From: Heracleum sosnowskyi
Lineage: Eukaryota > Streptophyta > Magnoliopsida > Apiales > Apiaceae
Direction of reading: 5' to 3'
Assembly (NCBI GenBank): GCA_030848705.1
Contig: JAUIZM010000012.1
Location: 1,421,001 to 1,485,000 of the forward strand
DNA length: 64,000 nt
Shown here: positions 12,051-23,217 of the stretch, piece by piece
Position numbering within the stretch: the first letter of the stretch is position 1
How the letters are laid out: each line of letters begins with the position of its first letter
Translations under genes and position numbers: made by a program
Notes under the pieces: model-generated
The model's input: the letters and a program-made list of their open reading frames with translations, nothing else
What the model was told of the DNA's origin: nothing
Databases searched by the model: none

Positions 12051-12435
12051 AGCATTTTCAATGGCATTGACTATTATGATTGATTAAAATAATATAAAAT
12101 ACTGATTATATAAAATTTGTTAAACCTGTAAGATGACCTGTTTCAATGGAGTTGATATAATAGTTGGTTATATTTTAAAAATAGTATGTTTTTAATATTT
12201 TAATTTGTTATAAATATAATATATTATTTTAATATGACAATTGATGATGTGTCATTTCACTACAGGTCTCTACATGTTCAGTAAATTTGACCAATCTGTT
12301 GGGGTTGATTAAATATTTTGCTACAGGTTTTGTACAATTGGAGTTGTGTAAATTTTACATAATATCTATAAATCTTATTATTTATAGCATGCCAACTAAT
12401 ATTTTAACTAAGGATTTCACTCTATTGAAGATGCT
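12051..12435. mobile_element. 385-bp MITE with 5-bp target duplication
   Basis: Terminal inverted repeats AGCATTTTCAATGG (left) and AGCATCTTCAATAG (right, reverse complement) match at 12 of 14 positions. A perfect CTAAT duplication flanks it (12046-12050 and 12436-12440). The AGCATCTTCAAT-type end occurs in many plant MITE families. No coding. Confidence 0.6.
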
Positions 12436-12440
12436 CTAAT

Positions 12441-13132
12441 AATATAACATTATCGTAAATCGGAGAGAAGCTCCTGACAAAAAAGTAATCAAATAAAATT
12501 TATGTAAACAGCCTCAAGTTTGTCAAAAGAAAAAAAAAGATTTAGCCTCAAGAATATTTCTTCGGGTCGAGGTGTTTTCTTACAAACATAAGACTATTTT
12601 CTGTCAAAAACTAATATAACTTTAAGAACGCAAAAAAATTCTTATCTTTTTATTTTAAAAGTTCTTATGACGTACATTGTCGAGAACTTGAGATCATCCT
12701 AAAAACAGTCAACTCATTTTTTGACATAGACTATCCTTTTAAAATATATGTAATTAATTTTTAAAATTGTTACAGTAAAAAATATATAATATAATACAAT
12801 TATACAATTAAATTTTAACTAATATACAATTAAATTTAAACCATGTGTTGAAACATTTCAAAGAGAGGAACAATTCTGTAATGTAGCCTGCCTATTAGAT
12901 GCGCAATACATGCAAGCGTAACTTTTTGCATGAGTTAGCAACTCTAACCAAGCCAACCGCAACTATTTCTAAGCCTCCAATCTCAAATATCTCAAACCAG
13001 GCGCACTCGCTAAATTCAGAGACTCGAAAAAAATCGCCAGGTCTCACAAACACCTGGTGTTGACACAATCTCCGTCTTCTTCTCCTTTACGCGCTTTTAT
13101 CGAGCCTGATAACATTCTGGTTTGCTGGAAGA
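12441..13132. other. Intergenic DNA, nothing recognised
   Basis: No gene or repeat family recognised. From about 12880 base composition becomes less AT-rich and a pyrimidine-rich leader-like stretch precedes the small ORF at 13133. Confidence 0.35.
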
Positions 13133-13249
13133 ATGCACGGCGTTAAATGTCCTCATAGGATGAAGCTTATGGCTGCCAAGGCCTTTTTCCCGGATTTGCC
13201 AGATTCGATTATTGATTTGTTTGTTACTGATTTTCTGGTTGCGCATTGA
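13133..13249 (+). other. Orphan 38-codon ORF, possible gene fragment
   Basis: An ATG opens 38 codons (starting MHGVKCPHRMKLMAAKAF) ended by TGA. It sits after a CT-rich, leader-like stretch and is more GC-rich than its surroundings, as a real first exon would be. I do not recognise the protein. It may be the surviving first exon of a lost gene or simply chance. Confidence 0.25.
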
Positions 13250-13842
13250 GTCAACTAGCTACATACTTGTACTGTTAATCTGTGTAATAACTTTAGTAAT
13301 TTTCAAATCCTAGATGTAGAAAGCAATTTAAGAATAACAATAAAAAAAGGAAAATTCGTGTATCGGATCATTAGACTAAACTTTCTATAATTTTGACAAT
13401 GAAGTAAAAATAATTAGCTGTGCAAATGATGTCAAACCTACAACAAATGGAGATCATGAAACCAGAGCACACATGAACAGCTTTAGCTTTCGAAAAACCA
13501 ATAGATCACTGTAGAACCTGGTCAATATATTAAATATTTTATAGAGTAATAACCTCGATAAATTAATATCATTTTTCCAGCCCAACGCGATAGAGAAAAT
13601 GTATATCAACCTCAATAAATTAACAAATTATCTGGTTCTGTTACAAAGGTTTAATTGTATGTATGCATGTAGCTTACAAGTTACAACTATGAACAAAAAA
13701 ACGCAGCTCAATACAATGAAAAAATAACAGAATAAACTGGTACAGCAAAATGTTTTAATATCGAAAGATAAGTCTGGAGCAAAATTTGCAAATAACACAA
13801 GTTACATCGTACATGAAAGCTAGATACAGCATCGGTGTTTCT
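13250..13842. other. 3' flank of the exonuclease gene
   Basis: AT-rich sequence downstream of the RRP6-like stop codon, probably including its 3' UTR. Nothing else recognised. Confidence 0.4.
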
Positions 13843-16800
13843 CTATCTTTGTTCACTATCTGTTGCTGCTGCAGAACCTTTCTTTGCGGGATTATAAACA
13901 CTGAAATCGCCAAAGTCTCTCCTACCACTGGAAAACACAAACACGATAATCAACTACTTTGAAAAGGAGCCAAGATATAGCTGTTAAAAGTATTTTTTGA
14001 AACTGAAACTTGGATCTATTGGCACCATCCTATGTACAGTTCAAGAAACCTAAAACAAGATGCTTAACCAAGTATCATCATACCTGTGTGTCACATCCCA
14101 ACCAGCAGGCAAGAAACGAGGCTTGATGGCATCAACAAAGACTTGTCTCCATCTTTTGCAAAATTCCTGAATCCCATCATCCCCATATTCCTTCAAAAGA
14201 TAATTCACAACTTGATTCCCGTGAGGTCCGTGTCCCAACAGTGACATCTTGGAAGCACTTTTAGAAGAGGCAGTTCCATTCAAGGTACCATTACATTCTG
14301 AGGCAGTTCCATCTAATGTACCATTGCATTCTGAACTAACTTCAATTTCTAAACAAGTCCCAGGAATTACTTTATCTGAGTTCGTAGACATGCTATCAGT
14401 GACAGAGCCTTCCAAGTAAACCTTAGCTGTAGCATGAGTAGGAGAGTTTCCACCACTGTTGCAACTTGTCCCTCTCTCAACTGCAAGTGAACTATCTCCC
14501 ATATGGGCGTTTAAGTCATCCTCGTGAGCGGAGGATGTCCCATTACCAATATTCTTTGGCTCATTACTACCCATTTCACTATGTAGTTCATGAGTACTAT
14601 CCACAAAATTGTTGTCTAAGCAATCCTCCGGGGTAGAGGATTTCCCATTATGATAATCCTCTTCATTATTGGTGTCTAAGTCATTCTCCGGGGTAGAGGA
14701 TGTCCCATTACCAGAATTTCCCAGTCCATTGGCCGTTACAACATGCTTGAATGACAATCCTTTCTTTTTTGCAGCACGTCTTCTCTCATGAGGACTCATT
14801 CCAACTACCAAAGCTCTTTCCAAGTCTTCTTGTGATATTTTTCTTCCTCCATAATATTTCATGACAATCTGTCAAGTACATGCAACAAAACAAAAGCTCT
14901 GACATTTAATTATATTTATTTATCATAACCACGATATACCACAATCTACTTCTGACAGGAGGCTATAATTCTATTAGAAGTCAATACAAGACTATTACAT
15001 GCTTGTGAGTAAGAGAGTTAATGTAAAGGGTGATGTCGAGAAAATAGAAATATCTGATAGTACATCATGAGTTAATGGGGATGTAAGATAATTACATATA
15101 GTGAAGCAAAATGGCTTTACATAAGTGCAACCATGAAAGTAAAAATATGAGCAACTACATGTCATTTACATAATCCTGCTGCGACAAAATACAAGTGTTT
15201 ATGTAGAGCATTTAAGGTATTCTGTACAAAATTCAAAATAAAAACCTTTATTAGCTTTCATAAATGCAGTTACATTAGAAGTAGCGGAATTGGAGAAACA
15301 AGGAAAGAACCGAACGTACCTATCTACCAGTTTTTTTTTTGGAAACTACCTGTCTAGCAGTTGCGACATTAAGAAGCATGCATATCACCAACACCCTCCA
15401 AGGATCACGGGCGTGATGCTCCTGGAGTAGTTTATAATGGGATCTCGGAGGCTTCCATGTGTTCTCAGGGCTTCTACGTTGGTAAACCTCATCTAATTTT
15501 TGGGCAGCAATAAGTTTAGGCTTATTTATCTTTGTAGTTGCAATCCTATTGGCCTTCTGAACTACATTCTCCTCCTCTTTGGTAGGATTTATGGGCTTTT
15601 TAACTGTCCGAGAATTCTTTTCTTTCCTTAATATTCCCTCCGAGTTGTTAATGTAAGGGGAAACAACACGCGGAGTTGTTAATGTAAGGGGAAACAACAC
15701 GCGCATCTGCGGTTTTGTAGATGCACGTGTTGTTTCCCATTACTTCAACAACACGGAAGGAATAGAAACGAAAGAAAAGAAGTCTCAAACAGTTAAAAAG
15801 CCTAGAAATCCTACAAAAGAAGAGGATGATGTAGTTAAGACGACCAATGGGGTTACAACTGCAACAAAAAATAAGCCTAAACTTACTGCTACCCAAAAAT
15901 TAGATGAGGCTTATCAGCGTAGAAGCCCTGAGAACAACACATGGAAGCCTCCGAGATTGCATTATAAATTACTACGGGAGCATCACGCCCTTGATCCTTG
16001 GAGGGTGTTGGTGATATGCATGTTTCTTAATGTCACAACTGATAGACAGGTACGTCCGTTTCTTTCCTTGTTTCTCCACTTCCGTTACTTCTAATGACGT
16101 GTCCTAACTGCATTTAAAAGAAAGCTAATAAAGGTTTTTTATTTTGTACATAACACCTTAAATGCTACATAAAAACACTTGTATTTTATGCAATCATAAT
16201 CTTTATAAAGCATCCACACCTGTGTAAGTTCTTCATGGCGTTTGGATGGCATTCTGTGTCCATGTCGTAGGAGTGCCATTGCTGCTGTTCGCAGCTCTAA
16301 AGGAGATACACCTGCATCATCAAGATGGACAGTAGAGGCAGATGAACCAAGTTTCTCTTGTGCTTGACTAGCATCAACTACTTTCTGAAGAAAAAGCGGT
16401 ATTCCAAATTCTGCAGCTACAATTCTTTTATACTTCTCAGCAGCACTATGTGCAATTTCATGACAATCCACACAGACTAGGACAATATCATGAGAACGAT
16501 GGCTTTTTAAATGTTCCGGAAAGTGCACTCTGTAGCATGAGGGTATAACCCTATAGCGTAAATAGTGGTTCTCTTCTCCACAGCCAACACATATGTTTTT
16601 CTTGCTCTGAACATAGAAATCATTGTCATCATCTTCAGGTCCACCTTTGGGTTCAAAAAGAAGCATTACTGCAAGTGGATCGTCATCAACAAGTTTTGCT
16701 AAATCTCGACGTAAATACCTGCAGCAGGTATCACCCAGTAAGACTGTGGAGACATTTAACCCATTAGAGTCATACAGTTAACAACACTCAGGTAGACCAA

Positions 16801-19800
16801 GATACTGGAGATCAAAACAATAAATTAACGCATCTTTGGGATGTTGAGGATGAAATATTAAAACATAGAGAACAAACAGAGATAATGAGGTAACCACTAA
16901 CCACTCAAGTTTCCGTCGGTCACAATAACATAGTAGCCGCCCATCATTTGCATATATTCTACAGTTGTGATAAGCTGGAGATTTGCAGGAAAATTTTTGA
17001 ACAAAAAGCTCCCTTGAAGCCATACGAGAAACTTGCTTTGAATGGTTATATGTATTTCCTTTAGAAACTAATTGATTTGTTAACTTTACGCTACTCTTGG
17101 ACAATAAAGCATAATTATATATAGACAGGGGACAGCTTCCATTTGGACCAAGGTGTTTTGGAAGAATCATACTAAACATATCATCAGGCTTCCCTGCATC
17201 ATTGTTGAAGATATAAGCAAGGTCTTCAGTATGACTGCAAACAACAGCAGAAGGAGAACTAGTGGTAGAAAGAAGATTCAGAGCATCCAAATTCCCATCT
17301 GCTTGCAAGATGCAGTCATAAATATCTGTTTCACTTGTTGGAGCATCAGCTGCAAGAGCAACAATAGCCTGATCTGATAATACGTATTTCAAGCTTTCAT
17401 CATGCATACGAGCCTAAAAGCACATGCAAGTCAAGTAAGCTGAAGAAGAACTTAAAGAGTTGGAGTCAATATTTTTAACAACAAATAAAACAAGGCATCT
17501 GAACATAACTAAGAATTGAGGCATTAATTTTTAGAGAAATATATGAAGTGAATAATTAACCCTTTTTTACTAATTAATTAATAAAATAGAATCTATCTTA
17601 TTAGAATGCTAGCTGTTAAAAAAAGAAAAAAGAAAAGGTTCTCTTTACTAACAATCTTGTACTATCTAATAGCAGTATAGCAGTGAAAACTGATTGGGGT
17701 TTTGGACATGCTTCAGCAGCAGTAATTTTAATTTATGCCCATAAACTTTGTCCAAAAAATGTGATGTATTCTCTTATTTTTGTTATATGCTAATCATCAG
17801 TTTATAAATGAAGACTCGAGAAATTAATTTTAAATACAATTTTTATTAATACAAATTAAATACTGAATGCGATGAATTACAGAGAAAGGAAAAATTATAT
17901 AGCAAGTCTAGATTACAAGATTGGCAAAATAATGTACACTTGTTTGTTAGGCATAAATTGGCTGCACCAAATTTAATTTTGCATACATAACCAGTAGGAA
18001 GTGAAGTACACATAAATAAAAGAGAACTGCACAAGATTGGCTTATATTACAACGAGAACCAATTAATGAAAAATTTTAGAGCTTAAGACTAACCATCAGA
18101 TCTCTCCAAGTGCATAATTGTCTCACAAAATCCTGAAACTACATGGGATAAGAAACACAGGTTATTCCTACAACATAGAAGGATTTATTAGATACCAAGA
18201 AATAATAAGAAAAAAGCACACCTTAGTGTGACAGGTAATAGAAGAAGCATGTCCTTTATCACTGAAATGACGGTTGATTATTGAAGATGCAGCAGACTCT
18301 CCGGGACAATACTCAATGTCTTTCGCAAAAAGTTGAAGACATGTAGCATTGGAACGCCGATTGGCCTCGAGAACAAAATGTAATTTGTCATCGAGACATG
18401 CTGAATTTTCCGACACACTCATCCATTTAGATAAAAAACACTAGAAGAATATCAGGACAGACTAAGAGGAAACTAACTGGGATACTATTTATTCTATGGC
18501 CGAGTTGACTCCATAAAATGCATTTAGAAGTTGAACTCAGTTCATATGTTGATACCACCACTCTTGCATCTGAGTGTGTTTGACTCTACCATTAAAATAA
18601 TTCTGCTGATTGTACATATCAATGTCCTTTTCTTGTTGTAATTCAAATAAGAAACTGAAATGGTATATGTGGTATTTGATTATAATATACAGAGCCAATG
18701 CAAAAGATAAGCCACCAAAAGATAAGAAACTGAAATGGTATATGTGGTATTTGAGAGAGTGAGAGAGAATACCTTTGTCCTGTTCTATAAGCTCAGAAGC
18801 AAGACGCTTTGCAATATATAACAAATAATGAGAATCTATTCGAGCATATTGCACCATCTCCAAAGGCAGTGGACGCTGTCTCCAATCTTCCCTCTGCAAC
18901 TCAAACAGATAACAGTAAGTACAAAACACCATCGACATTCAATTTTCTTGAGATCCTATACATATAAAACATGACATATAGAGGTTCTACACGTCGTTAA
19001 ATATTAATATGATATTATGATTCCCATCTTTGATGTGTTGCCAGCTAAACAAGAACAAACTTGCATCACATTAGCAAAAAAGAGTGAGAGAACAAAGTGG
19101 CATCAATTTAACAGGGTTATATCATTGGCATAACAAATGATGTTTTACCATTCTATACTGCTGATTTGCATCCTAACATGTGTAAGCATCAAACGAAACA
19201 CAATAAGAGCTGTACATCGGGGACTATCTAAATTTCTAAAGTAGGCAGTATATAGTCCACAGGGCTGCAGTAATCCAGTAACTGGATTACATTTTTTTTA
19301 CTGTTTAAGGGTGTTCAGATATCATCATATGAACCACAAAGTCTTGGGATAACTTCGATATAGAGTGATAAAATATACAATTAAAACGATTATCTCTTTG
19401 AAGAGGAATACGAACCATTCTAAAATTAATTTTAAATATTCACATAAGTGAAAGAACAAATTTCACACCTGTAGCAGTTTGTTTGTAGCAACACCACAAT
19501 ACGTTTCCAGTAAGTACGCTAATGATTTTTGTGGTTTTGATAATACTTCACATCCCTGAAAGATTAAAACTTTGATGTTATTAGAAGTCATACTATCAAT
19601 ACACATAGACACTGTGAAACCTAAGGTATAAATATCACAAAACCATCTTTCTTTCAGAGCAAGTACATCAACGACAGTAAAACCTATTTACTATTACAAA
19701 TTATATTCAAATTTTATACCCTAGACCTCCAATCCTAAAAGAAAGAACAAGTAAATTTTAGTGATGCAAATCCAACCTTTGCAGTGTCAAAAAGATTGAC

Positions 19801-20951
19801 TACATAGATATGGAAATCTTTCTGCAGCCAGAGGACATCATTGTCAGCTCCGTGGAAGACCTATAAAAGAAAAAGAACTGTGAATTGTTGGCAATTAAAA
19901 ATCCAAATTGCATCATACTCACATCAATCATCTCCTCACAACTCGTTCAATATATAATACATCAATAATGCTAGAGACTTTAAATAAGATCCCAATACAG
20001 TTGTAATTGGTTAATACTGGAGGCCAGTTATAGTTAACAGAACAAAATTTATAGGGACAACCAGTTAAAGTACGGAACATATGCATATAAGATCCAATTT
20101 GGGAACTCTAGCATTATGCGAAATATACAAAAATTTTACCTTACAAATGGAAGAATTAGCAAAAACCGGGCGAAGAATTGGCATTACATCATGCAAAGCT
20201 ATGGTATCCACCAAATAATCTTCGGTTTGAGTAGATATCTATACAAATACAAAATCTTAATCAAATCAACATTTAAAACAACACTAATTATCCGATATAC
20301 AAGAATCAGATCCATCGTAAAGTACATAGCTTTAAAATAAGTTAATTAATGCAAGTAATTACCAAATCTCTACCTGTATAAGAGCCGTAAATCCTAAAAA
20401 CGAATGTAAACTATGCTGTTCCGTATCGACAGCAAACACACTCTCTTTACTCAATACATCAGCTAGCTCTTTTAACTTGACCTCACTATCAACCCAAACA
20501 TAAGAATCATTCATTTCCGGTATCGTATTTTCACCAACATTCGACACAAATTGAACCTCGGAACTCTTCATCAATTGCGTAATTTCAGATTTATAGGGAT
20601 GCAAATTAGAATAATTATCTGTTAAGATGATTTAACTAGGGTTTTAGAACAAACAAAATTATAAGTAAAACAAAACATATTAAATAAAAAAGTTAAATTT
20701 AAATTCATATAATTATTACCAGTAGTTTGAGAAGTGGAGAGATTGAGATGTCTGAATGGAGAGTAGGAGTTGTCGGCGAAGACACGTTTGAAAGAGTGTT
20801 GAGGTTTGTGTTGGGTTTTAAGGTAACAAGAAGAGGATTGAGGTTTAGATTGTTTACGAGGTTTCCGATATAGTGTAGCGACAATGACGGAGATTGTCGC
20901 CGCCAAACATGCCACGGCGACGGCGATTTTCATATTCTCTTTGTTGTCCAT
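13843..20951 (-). CDS. RRP6L3: RRP6-like 3 / EXD2-type DEDDy 3'-5' exonuclease, 12 exons
   Basis: Predicted 3'-5' exoribonuclease of the RNase D superfamily. Exons: 20720-20951, 20374-20618, 20140-20238, 19777-19860, 19469-19555, 18773-18893, 18222-18400, 18094-18132, 16902-17413, 16220-16718, 14084-14868, 13843-13927, giving 988 aa in one frame. Residues ~8-27 form a hydrophobic N-terminal segment followed by basic residues (membrane anchor or targeting). Exo I is FAVDTEQ (D142, E144), Exo II HGADNDV (D198), Exo III YARIDSHYLL (Y265, D269), a complete DEDDy set. A Cys/His-rich module follows at ~576-630 (CVGCGEENH, SHRSHD, CVDCHEIAH), as in EXD2. The C-terminus has the conserved LLGHGPHG and SGRRDFG regions. 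Boundaries of exon 7 (18222-18400) are the least certain. Intron 10 carries a large inverted repeat. Confidence 0.9.
15350..15706 (-). pseudogene. MBD4-like DNA glycosylase exon fragment, left arm
   Basis: The minus strand is open and encodes a Lys-rich segment followed by NTWKPPRSHYKLLQEH and DPWRVLVICMLLN, the block that opens the HhH-GPD domain of plant MBD4-like thymine/uracil DNA glycosylases. It ends at a CAG|GTAG junction like an exon end. The catalytic Asp region is absent, so this is only an exon fragment. Its copy in the other arm faces it head to head. Confidence 0.75.
15642..15703. repeat. 31-bp perfect tandem duplication near the hairpin centre
   Basis: Two identical 31-bp units (15642-15672 and 15673-15703), each starting GAGTTGTTAATG and ending CAACACGCG. 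They make the left arm longer than the right and would bulge out of a hairpin. Confidence 0.95.
15721..16049 (+). pseudogene. MBD4-like DNA glycosylase exon fragment, right arm
   Basis: The plus strand carries the same exon fragment (NTWKPPRLHYKLL, DPWRVLVICMFLN) ending at a CAG|GTACG splice-donor-like site. An early in-frame stop near 15763 and a frame shift before the conserved block show it is not coding. Its divergence from the left arm suggests the inversion is not very recent. Confidence 0.75.
18647..18754. repeat. 33-bp direct repeat in RRP6L3 intron 6
   Basis: Identical 33-bp copies at 18647-18679 and 18722-18754 (starting ataagaaactgaaatgg), 75 bp apart, just inside the intron after the Exo III exon. 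The repeat carries a TTTCAG acceptor-like motif in minus sense. Confidence 0.9.
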
Positions 20952-20982
20952 TTACTCCCGTTTATAATTTAGGGTGCCCGTA

Positions 20983-20991
20983 ATTTATATA
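20983..20991 (-). promoter_or_regulatory. Possible TATA box of the RRP6L3 gene
   Basis: TATATAAAT in minus sense, only about 32 bp upstream of the ATG. If used, the leader would be nearly absent. A start site further upstream is equally possible in this AT-rich sequence. Confidence 0.25.
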
Positions 20992-21823
20992 GTCTTTGCA
21001 CGAAATTATAAGTTTCAACTTCATTTATAATCTTTGTATTTGTATTAACAAGAACTTAAATCTGTGCCGTGCACGAGATGATTTATAAATAATATATTTA
21101 TGATTTTGTTTATTTATTTAAATTTTTTTCTATTTTTATTTTAGAAAAAAATTATAAAATCATATTTGTGAAGAATGCTTTATAATCATTATTTCTAATT
21201 TTTTTAAATTTGATTAATTTTGTTTTTTATTAGTTTTTAAAAATAATTACAAAATAATGTCTACAAATCCTCCTTAAGTTGATGATATTTATTTTTATTA
21301 ACATTAATCATTAATATTTTAGTTGTTATTATATTTTTTTGCATAAAATTTCATATTTTTTTAAATTTTAAATTATTAAATTATTTTGAATTTTTTCGCT
21401 CAATAACTTAATCATACTATATATTATTAATTTCTCTTTTTCAAGATAAATTTGTAATAGTATCCGCAAATCATATTGATAATTTTTGCAATTTGGAATA
21501 TAATTTAACAATATATTTACTTTTTATTAAATATTATTTGAAGTATAATTGTTAATAGTATATAGATTATAGATGTGTATACATATTAGGTACTTTTACG
21601 GATTAGATTAGAACAATAAAAAAAGTTAGATTTTGTTTTATATATAATAAATAATACATGTCAATTTGTATCAAAATCAATCAATTAATATCAATATATC
21701 TTTATCTTTATATATATAACGAGCTCTCAAATCGTCCGAAAAATATTTATCAATTTTTTAGAGCTCCTCAATTTTAATTCAATAAAATTAAACTTGCTTA
21801 TTTATATTCGAATTTTTAGAAAA

Positions 21824-21935
21824 GACGTTCCTTATTTACACTTAAATTTTTACGACATTCAAGACATTCCTTATTTACAGTTAAATTTTTACGACATTCA
21901 AGACATTCCTTATTTACACTCAAATTTTTAGGAAA
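21824..21935. repeat. 39-bp tandem repeat, ~2.9 copies
   Basis: Units start at 21824, 21863 and 21902 (GACRTTCCTTATTTACA...), with one to three changes between copies. Confidence 0.9.
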
Positions 21936-21987
21936 AACAATAAATATATAAAAGTCAATCCTATTCAAAATTTAATTAAACAAATAT
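21926..21987 (+). repeat. Dispersed ~60-bp repeat shared with 38457-38525
   Basis: A block containing aataaatatataaaagtcaa followed by tcctRttcaaaatt occurs here and again near 38480 in the same orientation, with similar flanks. It is probably a shared fragment of an unidentified transposon. Confidence 0.6.
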
Positions 21988-22061
21988 TACAGTGAGGGCT
22001 AACTGTGTAAATAGAAGTGTGCACTAGTTTGTATAGGTTATATATATCTTGCACACTCTAT

Positions 22062-22366
22062 TGTTAGCTGTAAGTGAGTACAACATAGAAATATTTTGAA
22101 GCACTTCTTTTCTGTGTAAGAAAAGCAAGAAAACATTGTTCTTGTTTAGAAGCCAGAATTTCACTTGTGAAATTTTGGAAGCTGTAGTATTTAATTTACT
22201 TAATACAAAGTAGATTAAAGTGATTGTGTGTGTTCTGTTTGTTTAATTCCGCATTTACATACAACACAATCTTTCACAGCAGGTTAGTTTCAAGAAATCC
22301 GAAAATCATTCAAACTATCCATTCACCCCCCTCTGTCTAGTTTCTTAGTGTCATTCATAACTAACA
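22062..22366. mobile_element. Possible degenerate copia LTR remnant
   Basis: Begins TGTTAG and ends CTAACA, a perfect 6-bp inverted end. Near the right end it has TTCACCCCCCTCTG, a C-rich motif seen near the ends of many plant copia LTRs. No target duplication was found. Confidence 0.3.
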
Positions 22367-22664
22367 AAAAGAATTTGGTCCCTAAATTCTCAAAATTAAA
22401 AATAAATTAAGTCAAACATGAAAAAAAAATCATACTTTAATTATGATTGTTGGTACGACTCCCCATCCATCTTTTCTCAAATTACAAAACAATTTCTAAT
22501 ACTCACAAATAAACAAACTTTTAAATAAATAGTCAAGAATCACATATCACAAAAATATACACGTCAAATAGCCATAAAATAAGTACCCTAAACTCAAAAT
22601 AATCTTTTAATTTAAAAGTCAAAATCTACACGAAAACCTACAGGAACGCATCCTAGGAAATACA
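22367..22664. other. Short gene-free stretch left of the gypsy insertion
   Basis: Presumably residual leader of the older minus-strand LTR element whose primer site lies at 30557-30568, since the gypsy insertion separates the two. Confidence 0.3.
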
Positions 22665-22669
22665 CTAGT

Positions 22670-23184
22670 TGATATGGGCTAAAAATAACCCTAAAAATAT
22701 AATTAATGACATATTAATTAGACCCGAATTGGTCCAAGAACACGGCCCAATATTCAAGGCCCGAAACCCTGATTATTCATTAATTTCGTAATTAATGAAT
22801 AGGGAAAATATACAGCTCATAAAAAGAGTCCAAATTATGGCAAATTAGTCAAAGAAGGATCCAGAATCCCAATTAAAGGCAATTAATGAGTCATAGCCTT
22901 TATCGACAAGGAAAAGACTTATCCTGCAAGCAATACAATGCTTATCTAATATCAAAAAGGAGACTTATTCGCTAAGACTCCTAAACATACCATAAATACT
23001 AGGCTCTAGACGCCTATATAAGGTCCCTGATCCTACAATCAGAACTACGTCTTTGGCTTGATTCTCAACATTAGTTGAGATACGTAGGCATCTTGTGAGG
23101 ACCAATTTAGTCCGGAAACACGAGTGCAGCCATTAAAGCTCGAAGCTCATTAAATTCACAAAGTACGTTTTTTAATCCATAACA
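22670..23184 (+). repeat. 5' LTR of the gypsy element
   Basis: TGATATGGGC...CCATAACA, 515 bp. It holds a CTATATAAGG promoter-like motif near 23014. It differs from the 3' LTR at two transition sites (T/C near 22798 and G/A near 23074). Confidence 0.95.
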
Positions 23185-23203
23185 TTTGGCGCCGTCTGTG
23201 GGA
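23185..23203 (+). other. Primer-binding site of the gypsy element
   Basis: TTTGGCGCCGTCTGTGGG directly follows the LTR. The TGGCGCCG core matches primer sites complementary to the 3' end of tRNA-Asp used in this lineage. The following bases fit less well, so the tRNA is not certain. Confidence 0.7.
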
Positions 23204-23217
23204 AGACAACATCAACC

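Larger units (their letters stand above)
15186..16180. repeat. ~0.5-kb-arm imperfect inverted repeat in RRP6L3 intron 10
   Basis: The left arm (from AAAATACAAGTG at 15186) reappears as its reverse complement ending CACTTGTATTTT at about 16180, with the centre near 15710-15720. Both arms contain the same pseudo-exon and flanking intron-like sequence, with substitutions and small indels. The structure lies inside the 1351-bp intron 14869-16219, with its right end about 40 bp from the exon, so it is transcribed with the host gene. Fold-back transposon and inverted gene-fragment duplication are both possible. Confidence 0.85.
20992..22061. other. Intergenic DNA upstream of RRP6L3
   Basis: Very AT-rich, no genes. 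It includes a GTGCCGTGCACGAG hairpin-like site near 21063 that vaguely resembles a reversed Helitron 3' end, and the 39-bp tandem repeat listed separately. Confidence 0.4.

Noticed and set aside
16139..16219. Reading past the 3' end of the exon 16220-16718
   Set aside because: The frame continues into the intron. The CAG|GTGTGG junction at 16220 and the in-frame join to 14868 fit the family better.
18537..18938. 133-codon frame containing the Exo III exon
   Set aside because: Only 18773-18893 is a real exon. The rest reads through intron 6 and its 33-bp repeats.
21055..21085. GTGCCGTGCACGAG site resembling a reversed Helitron 3' end
   Set aside because: The terminal bases read CTTGT instead of CTRRT and no 5' end was found.
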